From NCBI GenBank assembly GCA_018970845.1, contig JAGWVO010000038.1, positions 1 through 15,742 on the forward strand: 15,742 nt of DNA. Reading direction: 5' to 3'. The stretch is from Planctomycetota bacterium (GTDB taxonomy: Bacteria; Planctomycetota; Planctomycetia; Gemmatales; Gemmataceae). The position numbers and the translations under genes are program-made. The first letter of the stretch is position 1, and every line of letters starts with the position of its first letter. Under the pieces are notes generated by a model, which saw nothing but the letters and a program-made list of their open reading frames with translations, was not told the DNA's origin and ran no database searches. This document shows positions 6,986-12,884 of the stretch, one piece after another.

Positions 6986-7674
6986 TGCCAGAGGCGAACG
7001 CGCGGCGGGAGTCGGTGGTCACGATCGACGGCCCGGCGGGCTCCGGAAAGAGCACCGTCGCCAAGACCTTGGCCGTGAGGCTGGGGTTCGACTACCTCGA
7101 CACCGGCGCTATGTACCGCGCCGTCGCGCTCTCGGCGGGCCGGCACAACCTTTTGGAGGATCCCGCCCGGCTCGCGGCGCACCTCGAAACGCTCGCGCTT
7201 GAGATCGCGGGGGGGGTGGTCACGCTGGGCGGCGAGGATGTGACGGGCCTTCTGCGCGATCCCGATGTCACCAGGGGCAGCAGCATCGTGGCGGCGGTTC
7301 CTGCCGTGCGGGCGTTCCTTGTCGAGGCGCAGAGGCGCGCGGCGGTCGGCCGCGACATCATCTGCGAGGGCCGCGACCAGGGCACCGTGGTGTTTCCGCG
7401 CGCGATGTGCAAGTTTTTCCTGACGGCCCATCCGCGCGAGAGGGCCCGGCGCCGCCTCGACGACATGGTTCGGCAGGGCCAGGCGCCGCCCGCGCTCGAC
7501 GACCTCGAGCGGCAAATCGCGGAGCGCGACGAGCGCGACGCCACCCGCAAGGACAGTCCGATGGTTCCCGCGTCCGACGCCCGCGTGGTGGACACGACAT
7601 CCATGACGCTGGAGCAGGTGTCTGATCACCTGGCCGGACTGATCCAGTTGTCGCTTCGGGAATCCGGCCGATGA
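6985..7674 (+). CDS. cmk: Cytidylate kinase
   Basis: This 229-residue cytosolic kinase phosphorylates CMP/dCMP to the diphosphate using ATP, in pyrimidine salvage and recycling. The P-loop GPAGSGKST is at residues 16-24. YLDTGAMYRA (37-46) is the CMP-binding block, and EGRDQGTVVFP (128-138) and FFLTAHPRERARRR (144-157) are the family core. The C-terminal RDERDATRKDSP and DARVVDTTSM blocks are also typical. The length matches the family (about 220-230). The start overlaps the upstream lipoprotein stop by one base and the stop overlaps the plsC ATG by four, so translation of all three is probably coupled. Cmk next to plsC is a recurrent bacterial arrangement. This is one of the most secure calls in the window. 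Confidence 0.97.
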   Translation: MPEANARRESVVTIDGPAGSGKSTVAKTLAVRLGFDYLDTGAMYRAVALSAGRHNLLEDPARLAAHLETLALEIAGGVVTLGGEDVTGLLRDPDVTRGSSIVAAVPAVRAFLVEAQRRAAVGRDIICEGRDQGTVVFPRAMCKFFLTAHPRERARRRLDDMVRQGQAPPALDDLERQIAERDERDATRKDSPMVPASDARVVDTTSMTLEQVSDHLAGLIQLSLRESGR

Positions 7675-8360
7675 TCGATGATTCGCCGCCGCAGCCGGCG
7701 CGGCGCTGGTACGACTTCTGCCATCTTTCGGTGAACCTGTATTTCAGCGTCTTCCACTCCTACCGGGTGCTGACAGGCTGGCGGATGCCGGCGACAGGCC
7801 CGGTGCTGATCCTGGCGAACCACGCGAGCTTTCTCGACCCGCCCGTGATCGGCGGAGCGCTTCCTAGGCACATCTTTTACCTTGCCCGCCGCACGCTTTT
7901 CCGCAACGCGATGTTCCGGAGGCTGATCCGCAGCGTGAACGCCATTCCCGTCGACCAGGAGAACAACGGTGTCGGCGGGCTCAAGGCATCGGTGGAGGTG
8001 CTGAGGCTTGGCGAGCCGCTCCTGGTGTTTCCCGAGGGCACGCGCAGTCCCTCGGGCGAGATGGGGCCGTTCATGCCGGGCGTGCACCTGATATTGAAGA
8101 AGTGCCCCGAGGCGATGGTGCTGCCGGTGGGAGTCTCGGGGGCCCACGAGGCGCTGTCGATGGGCAGCAAGCTGCCGACATTCTCACCGATGTTCCTGCC
8201 GCCGCGCAAAGGCGCCCTGTGCGTGTCGGTGGGACGGCCGTTGCCGGGCGCGGTGCTGGCGGCCATGCCCCGGCAGGACGCGGTGGAGAGGATGACCGGG
8301 ATGGTGCGGGCCGAGCTTGAGAGGGCGCGGGCGGTGAACCGGAGCCGGAGCGCGGTCTGA
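7671..8360 (+). CDS. plsC: 1-acyl-sn-glycerol-3-phosphate acyltransferase (PlsC family)
   Basis: This 229-residue membrane-associated acyltransferase is predicted to acylate lysophosphatidic acid to phosphatidic acid in phospholipid synthesis. The catalytic HX4D motif is NHASFLD, with H51 and D56. The glycerol-phosphate-binding motif FPEGTRS is at residues 120-126. A hydrophobic N-terminal stretch precedes the motif (about 17-34). The start ATG overlaps the cmk stop (ATGA, 7671-7674) and no strong Shine-Dalgarno is visible, consistent with coupling to cmk. The gene ends 10 bp before the stop of the convergent methyltransferase gene, leaving no room for a separate intergenic terminator. Substrate specificity within the LPLAT superfamily is inferred. 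Confidence 0.93.
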   Translation: MIDDSPPQPARRWYDFCHLSVNLYFSVFHSYRVLTGWRMPATGPVLILANHASFLDPPVIGGALPRHIFYLARRTLFRNAMFRRLIRSVNAIPVDQENNGVGGLKASVEVLRLGEPLLVFPEGTRSPSGEMGPFMPGVHLILKKCPEAMVLPVGVSGAHEALSMGSKLPTFSPMFLPPRKGALCVSVGRPLPGAVLAAMPRQDAVERMTGMVRAELERARAVNRSRSAV

Positions 8361-8370
8361 GGGCCCGGCT

Positions 8371-9063
8371 TCAGGTGATTTTTGTGATCAGGTGCAGGGT
8401 GCCGGAAACCGCCGCGCCGTCGTCGCCCGCCGTGGAGACGGCTCGCCTCGCGTGCGCGAACCCCGAACCCGCGAGCGCCTTCGCCAGCCGCTCGCCCCCG
8501 GCGCGGTTGGGATCGCTGATGATGCAGGTTCCCGCGGGATCCAACAGCGCCCCGATGACTCCCAAAAGCGGCGCCACCAGGCGTTCCTCATAGACCACAT
8601 CGGCGGCGATGATGAGAGGAAACGGCTCGAGCGCCGGCGGATGCCGCCAGTCGACGGGCAGGCAACGCCACCGGGAGCCGGGCGGGCCGTTGGCGCGGGC
8701 GTTGGCGGCGGCGTACTCAAGCGCGGTCTCGTCGTAGTCGGTCAGCGTGACATCGAGGCCCGCGCAGGCGCCCGCGATTCCCGCGAGGCCCAGTCCGCAG
8801 CCAAGTTCCAGCGTCCGGGTTCCCTCGGGGCGCGGATGGAGCAGGAGTTCCTCGGCCAGCATCCGCGAGGCCGGCCAAAGGTCGGCCCAGTAGGGCATGA
8901 ACTCGTCGCGGCTGAAGGCGTTCGCGACATACGGGTCGTCGAGGAGCAGGTTTGGATCTCCGGGGCGGGTGATCGAGAATCGCCTGCCGGCCAGTTCGAT
9001 CGTGTCGACCCGGTCGGGGCCCCGCCTGGGAGACCGGAACACCAGGGCCTTGCCATCTACCAT
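8371..9063 (-). CDS. Class I SAM-dependent methyltransferase (METTL20/Methyltransf_16-like)
   Basis: This 230-residue protein is predicted to transfer a methyl group from S-adenosylmethionine. The family opens with a conserved block FMPYWADLWPAS (residues 55-66). Motif I LELGCGLG (85-92) binds SAM, TLTDYDETAL is the acidic-loop motif II, and ADVVYEERLV is the post-motif segment of the lysine methyltransferase-like group. The frame is open upstream to 9297, but that part is antisense-like composition from the next gene; the ATG at 9061-9063 begins a family-like protein and has GGGA about 9 nt upstream. It overlaps the metallophosphoesterase stop by 7 nt (ATGGTAG). It is the third gene of a minus-strand operon with the cupin and the phosphoesterase. 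A protein-lysine methyltransferase is the most likely type; the target is unknown. Confidence 0.85.
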   Translation of the reverse strand: MVDGKALVFRSPRRGPDRVDTIELAGRRFSITRPGDPNLLLDDPYVANAFSRDEFMPYWADLWPASRMLAEELLLHPRPEGTRTLELGCGLGLAGIAGACAGLDVTLTDYDETALEYAAANARANGPPGSRWRCLPVDWRHPPALEPFPLIIAADVVYEERLVAPLLGVIGALLDPAGTCIISDPNRAGGERLAKALAGSGFAHARRAVSTAGDDGAAVSGTLHLITKIT

Positions 9064-9902
9064 GTCTGGATTCCCGCTTGGATCCCTTCGCGCGAGAGCG
9101 GACGGTCGAGCGGAACAAGCAGGCAGGCGGCGGGGCTGGCATGGGTGTCGAGGATGAGCTGGCGGGAATTGGCCCAGGCGTGGCCCGCCTCGCAGACGAT
9201 GTGGCCGGTGACCAGCCAGTCGGCCTCGACGCGGGACGCGAATTCGGCGGCGGCAACTTCCGAGACATCGCGGCTCCACATGAGGCAATACGCCCATCCG
9301 CCCACCCGGATCGCCTCGGCGTCGGGTTCGCCCAGCAGGTGGGAGAGCGAGAACGAACCGAGCTTGCCGGGAGGGATGATCGTGTGGCTGGCGAACAGGC
9401 GATTGGGCGTGACCAGGGCCAGGGGGGCGGCATCGATGAGGGCGTCGTAGGCGGCCAGCACCTGGGGCGCGTCGGCGCCGAACGCCTCGGTGACTCCCCT
9501 TTTGAACAGTTCGTTGCAGTCGAGGCCGTCGCGTTCCACCCTGCGGCCGTGCCTTTGGGCGTATTCATGGTTGCCGGGCAGGAAGTGGACGCGGCCGGGG
9601 TACTGGCACGCCATGGCGGCGGCGAGGTCGAGCAACTGGTGGCTGCGGTCCCCCCCTCCGGGATACTGGCGCGACCCGTGCACCACCTCCTGAAGCAGCA
9701 GGTGCCGCGCGGGGTTGTTGCCGAGGTCGGCACGGCGATGGACCTCGCGGAAATTCTCGACATGGCCGTGCATGTCACCGGCGATCATCAGTTCCTTGGC
9801 GGTTTCGGGCAGTCGCACCAGGCGCCCCTGGCGTCCCGGCGTGGCGCGCAAAAGGGTGGCGGCGTGGCGCACCAGGGTGAGCACCTTGCGGGCATCGGCC
9901 AT
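9057..9902 (-). CDS. Calcineurin-like metallophosphoesterase (divergent PPP family)
   Basis: This 281-residue protein is predicted to be a two-metal phosphatase. Visible motifs are GDMHGH (residues 42-47), GNHEY (110-114), SHT with a likely metal His (172-174) and TGH (232-234). The canonical second motif GDxVDRG is not present. Instead LLLQEVVHG (68-76) occupies its expected place, so E72 and H75 would stand where metal-ligand Asp residues are normal, and a GGGDRS segment follows at 82-87. This looks like a lineage-specific subfamily rather than a damaged gene, because all other motifs are intact. The start ATG at 9902 has GAGGTG about 8 nt upstream, overlapping the cupin stop, with a 12-bp gap. 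The substrate could be a phosphoprotein or a dinucleoside polyphosphate; the sequence does not decide. Confidence 0.85.
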   Translation of the reverse strand: MADARKVLTLVRHAATLLRATPGRQGRLVRLPETAKELMIAGDMHGHVENFREVHRRADLGNNPARHLLLQEVVHGSRQYPGGGDRSHQLLDLAAAMACQYPGRVHFLPGNHEYAQRHGRRVERDGLDCNELFKRGVTEAFGADAPQVLAAYDALIDAAPLALVTPNRLFASHTIIPPGKLGSFSLSHLLGEPDAEAIRVGGWAYCLMWSRDVSEVAAAEFASRVEADWLVTGHIVCEAGHAWANSRQLILDTHASPAACLLVPLDRPLSREGIQAGIQTW

Positions 9903-9914
9903 ATGTCGGGCACC

Positions 9915-10274
9915 TCAGTCGAAGTATTCGTCGTCCTCGCGGTATGGCGGGGACCCCACGAGAAGCACCTTGACGCCGGCCTCGCTGCGCAAGCGGTGGC
10001 GCACCATCGCGGGGATGGCGATGACGCTGCCGGGACGCACCGGAACCCAGGTCCCGTCGAGTTCGATCTGGCCGGTGCCCTCGAGGATGGTGTAAACCTC
10101 GTTGCAGATCTTGTGGTAGTGGCGGCGGGAGTCGGTGATGCTGGTGACATGCAGGTTGAGGCCGAGGCCGTCTTCAGCGGTGATCGGCCGCGTGGATGTG
10201 CCGCACGGGCAAGGCACCGTTGGCGCCTCGTCGAGGTGCTTCACCAGCCACCTGGCCGGCGCGGTCGTCGTCAT
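9915..10274 (-). CDS. Small cupin-domain protein
   Basis: This 119-residue single-domain cupin has motif 1 as HYHKICNEVYTILEGTG, with metal-type residues H52, H54 and E59. Motif 2 is RPGSVIAIPAMVRH, with H93 as the fourth ligand, so the usual 3-His/1-Glu site is complete. An N-terminal PCPCG (residues 21-25) carries two extra cysteines. The ATG at 10274 is preferred over the in-frame ATG at 10307: GGGGAG (10284-10289 on the minus strand) lies about 9 nt upstream of it, and the longer start would contain this site. It is the first gene of a minus-strand operon with the phosphoesterase and methyltransferase. The function could be an isomerase, dioxygenase or sensor domain; nothing in the sequence decides. 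Confidence 0.85.
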   Translation of the reverse strand: MTTTAPARWLVKHLDEAPTVPCPCGTSTRPITAEDGLGLNLHVTSITDSRRHYHKICNEVYTILEGTGQIELDGTWVPVRPGSVIAIPAMVRHRLRSEAGVKVLLVGSPPYREDDEYFD

Positions 10275-10283
10275 GGTTTGGTT

Positions 10284-10294
10284 CTCCCCGGGGG
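10284..10294. promoter_or_regulatory. Back-to-back Shine-Dalgarno sites between divergent genes
   Basis: The 24 bp between the divergent start codons (10275-10298) centre on the 8-bp palindrome CCCCGGGG (10286-10293). Read on the minus strand it supplies GGGGAG for the cupin; on the plus strand it supplies GGGGG for the secreted protein. There is no space here for either promoter, so both must lie inside the opposing coding regions. Confidence 0.55.
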
Positions 10295-10298
10295 CAGG

Positions 10299-11105
10299 AT
10301 GATGCAACAGCTTACCCGCCGTCGCCTGCTGGCCGCAACGATGCTGGCCGCCGGTTCGTCCGCGACGGGCGCCGGGCGGACGGTTTCCGGCAGGGTTGTC
10401 TGGGATGGCGACATTCCCCGCGTGCCCCCGTTCAGGGCGATGCTAAGCCCGCTTGTGGAAAACCGCGACCGGACGCTCCGCGACTGGCCCAACCCGATGG
10501 CCCCGCGCATCAACCCCGCGGGGTTGGGGATGGGCGGCGTGCTCGTGAGGCTCGCGGGGGCGGGGAATGGCGGGACCGCGCCCCTGGGCCCGATTCGGGT
10601 GGAGGCCCGCGACGGCCAGATCGTGCTGCTGCAAGCCGGGCGGGCCCTGCCCATGGGCGCTGCGCGACCGGGCGAGGCGGTGGAGTTTGTTTCCCGACAG
10701 GAAAGGCTTCAGGTGATCCGCGCCCGCGGCGCCTCCGCGTGGGCGGTGCCTTTGCCAACGCGCGACATGCCTTCCACGCGGAAGTGCGAAAAGGCCGGGT
10801 GGGTGGAATTGTCGAGCGCGGCGGGCCAGTTTTGGGCTCGCGCCCACCTGCTGGTGACCGACGACGCCTTCGTCACCTGGACCGATGAGAAGGGTAGGTT
10901 CCGCTTCGAGGGTGTTCCCCAAGGCCGGGTCGTGGCGGTGGCGCGAGTGCCCGATTGGCGCATCGAGCGGTTCGACCGCGACCCGGAGACGATGGAACCG
11001 GCCCGGGCCGACTACCGCGCCGCCAAGGAGTTCGAGACGCCTGCCGGCGATTCGGGAGCGGAACTGGTCGTCAAGGTGCCGGCCTCGGCGTTCGCCGGAG
11101 GCTGA
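10299..11105 (+). CDS. Secreted (Tat-like signal) protein with carboxypeptidase-regulatory-like domain
   Basis: This 268-residue protein is predicted to be exported. The N-terminus LTRRRLLAAT (residues 5-14) followed by an Ala-rich stretch looks like a twin-arginine signal, with cleavage probably around residues 22-27. TVSGRVVWDGDIP (28-40) starts a beta-rich region of the kind seen in plastocyanin-like or methylamine-utilisation-type proteins. KCEKAGWVELSS through TWTDEKGRFRFEGVP (162-207) resembles the family's cupredoxin-plus-transthyretin-like block, and WRIERFDRDPE (220-230) is a recurrent tail motif. Copper-ligand histidines appear largely missing. Two adjacent ATGs (10299, 10302) are possible; the second has the better 7-nt spacing from GGGGG. 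The 3' end overlaps the convergent glycosyltransferase gene by 94 bp. Function unknown. Confidence 0.75.
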   Translation: MMQQLTRRRLLAATMLAAGSSATGAGRTVSGRVVWDGDIPRVPPFRAMLSPLVENRDRTLRDWPNPMAPRINPAGLGMGGVLVRLAGAGNGGTAPLGPIRVEARDGQIVLLQAGRALPMGAARPGEAVEFVSRQERLQVIRARGASAWAVPLPTRDMPSTRKCEKAGWVELSSAAGQFWARAHLLVTDDAFVTWTDEKGRFRFEGVPQGRVVAVARVPDWRIERFDRDPETMEPARADYRAAKEFETPAGDSGAELVVKVPASAFAGG

Positions 11106-12754
11106 TCCAGGCGGCCGGCCGCCCGGTTTGCCACCAGCACCACCTCGGTGCGCCGGTACATGTCGTAGCGGCGCGCCAGTTCGCGGGTTTCCGGCAAGGA
11201 ACCCTTGAGCCGTTCCCAAGCCGCCGAAGAGACCGCCAGGCAGGCGGGCAAAGGCTGGGAGAGAAACAGCACGGCCTCGGAATCCTTGCCCAGGCGCTGC
11301 ACCCTGCGGCGGGCATAGAAAACCAGGCTCGGCTGGAACCAGTCGTGGGCGGCCAGGCGCATCTCATGCCTGAGGTGATGGGCGGGCAGCGCCCGCGCCA
11401 GCGCCTCGGGCGCCTTGTACCGGTTGAATGTGCGGCCGTTCCAGGCTCCCAGCGAAACGGAAAACAGGGTCGCCCCGACCGCGATGGCCGCGAGCGCGCC
11501 CTTGCGCGATTGTCCCATGATCCAAAAGGCCATGAGAGCCGCGGCGACGGGCGCCAGGCCGACCCAGGCCCATCGCTCGATTCCGGGAAACGGCCTGAAC
11601 TTGCCGATGGAACCCGCCATGCCGCCCGCCACGAGGAACGCGAGGCCAACGGCCACGCCCGCCACCGCCATGCCCGCGAACCCCGTCGCCATCCATCGGC
11701 CGCCAACGCGCGACTCGCCCCGCGCCCATGCCATGAGGCCGCCGGCCAACAGGAGCGCCGCGGCGGGGTAGCAGGGAAGCACATAGTTCGGAAGTTTTGT
11801 CGAGCTGAGCGAGAAAACCGCCACGGGAATGACGAGCCAGCAGGCGAGCAGGCGCGTCAGGTCGGGACGCGCCGAGGTCGCGCCACGCCACGCCAAGCCG
11901 GCGGCCGGCACCAGGAAGAAGGTCCAGGGGAACATCCCGGCCAATAGCACCGGGATGTAGTACCACGGGCCGCCTCCATGCCCCTCCATCGTCGAGGTGA
12001 ACCTGCCGACATTGTGCTCGAGGAAGAAACCCCTGAGCCAGGCGTACTTGGTTTCCGCGCCCACCCACAGATACCACGGTGCCGCCACGGCCAGCCACAA
12101 GGCGACGGCGGCGCCCACCCAGCGGTTGGCCAGCGACCTCAGCCGACCTTCCCACGCCAGGTGCGCGACGATGATGGCCCCGGGCAACGCCAGCCCGATG
12201 GGGCCCTTGGCCAGCATGGCCAAGCCGGAAAACACCGCCGCGGGAAGCATCCAGGTTCCATGCCGGCCGCCCAGGGCGTGGCTGGCGATGGTGGAGGTGA
12301 CCAGGGCCGTGAGCATGCTGTCGGGGTTGGCGAAGCGCGCCGCGGCGATGAACATCGGGCTGGTGCCCAGCGCGCACGCGGCCAGCAGGCCGCCCGCGCC
12401 TCCCAGCCAGGCTCGGCCGATCATCCAGGTGGCCAGCATCGTGACGAGCGCCGCGCCGGCCGACGGCAGGCGGGCGGCGAATTCACCCTCGCCGAAGGCC
12501 ATTCCGGCGAGGATTTGCAACCAGTTGATGAGGGCGGGCTTGTCGACCCGCAGGTCGAAGTTGAATGTCGGGACAACCCAGTTGTCGGCGGCGCGCATCT
12601 CGCGGGACGCCTCGGTGTTGTTGCCCTCGTCGATGTCCCAGAGGCTGGCGCCGCCCAGGTGCGGCAGCGAAACCAGGGCCCAGAGCGTCGCGACCGCCGC
12701 CAACTCGGCGAACCAGGGGCGCGGCTGGCGGGCGCTGGAATCCGGCACAGGCAT
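11012..12754 (-). CDS. ArnT-like membrane glycosyltransferase (GT83/PMT family)
   Basis: This 580-residue multi-pass membrane protein of the ArnT/PMT type transfers a sugar from an undecaprenyl-phosphate carrier to lipid A, protein or another envelope acceptor. LWDIDEGNNTEASREM (residues 38-53) carries the acidic catalytic region with D40, D42 and E43. DKPALINWLQ (71-80), ARFANPDS, LAKGPIGLALP, FFLEHNVGRF, GPWYYIPVLL and STKLPNYVLP are all recognisable ArnT-type blocks in the expected order. The frame is open upstream to 12991, but the ATG at 12754 has GGGAG 6 nt upstream and begins a family-like N-terminus. The last roughly 31 residues are low in complexity and lie in the overlap with the convergent secreted-protein gene. 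The ArnT family is secure; the donor sugar and acceptor are unknown. Confidence 0.88.
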   Translation of the reverse strand: MPVPDSSARQPRPWFAELAAVATLWALVSLPHLGGASLWDIDEGNNTEASREMRAADNWVVPTFNFDLRVDKPALINWLQILAGMAFGEGEFAARLPSAGAALVTMLATWMIGRAWLGGAGGLLAACALGTSPMFIAAARFANPDSMLTALVTSTIASHALGGRHGTWMLPAAVFSGLAMLAKGPIGLALPGAIIVAHLAWEGRLRSLANRWVGAAVALWLAVAAPWYLWVGAETKYAWLRGFFLEHNVGRFTSTMEGHGGGPWYYIPVLLAGMFPWTFFLVPAAGLAWRGATSARPDLTRLLACWLVIPVAVFSLSSTKLPNYVLPCYPAAALLLAGGLMAWARGESRVGGRWMATGFAGMAVAGVAVGLAFLVAGGMAGSIGKFRPFPGIERWAWVGLAPVAAALMAFWIMGQSRKGALAAIAVGATLFSVSLGAWNGRTFNRYKAPEALARALPAHHLRHEMRLAAHDWFQPSLVFYARRRVQRLGKDSEAVLFLSQPLPACLAVSSAAWERLKGSLPETRELARRYDMYRRTEVVLVANRAAGRLDQPPANAEAGTLTTSSAPESPAGVSNSLAAR

Positions 12755-12817
12755 GGGGCACTCCCAAACAATGGCCGGCGAGTATGCCTTGCGCGCCCCG
12801 ATGGAAGCGAGGCCAGG

Positions 12818-12846
12818 TTGATTCGGCGCCACGGCAAAGGTATGCC
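12818..12846 (+). promoter_or_regulatory. Possible sigma70-like promoter for the HEAT-repeat gene
   Basis: TTGATT (12818-12823, 4 of 6 to consensus) and TATGCC (12841-12846, 3 of 6) are separated by 17 nt. They lie in the 130-bp divergent region upstream of the HEAT-repeat protein start at 12885, predicting a transcript start near 12853. The position is right but the match is modest. Confidence 0.33.
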
Positions 12847-12884
12847 GCGGGGCCCGGGACCATGACAGGCCAGGAGTCCAGGCC

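Noticed and set aside
9078..10298. Very long plus-strand open frame running into the secreted-protein gene
   Set aside because: The part before 10299 is antisense to the phosphoesterase and cupin, which have clear family motifs; the Tat-like signal and ribosome site place the start at 10299/10302.
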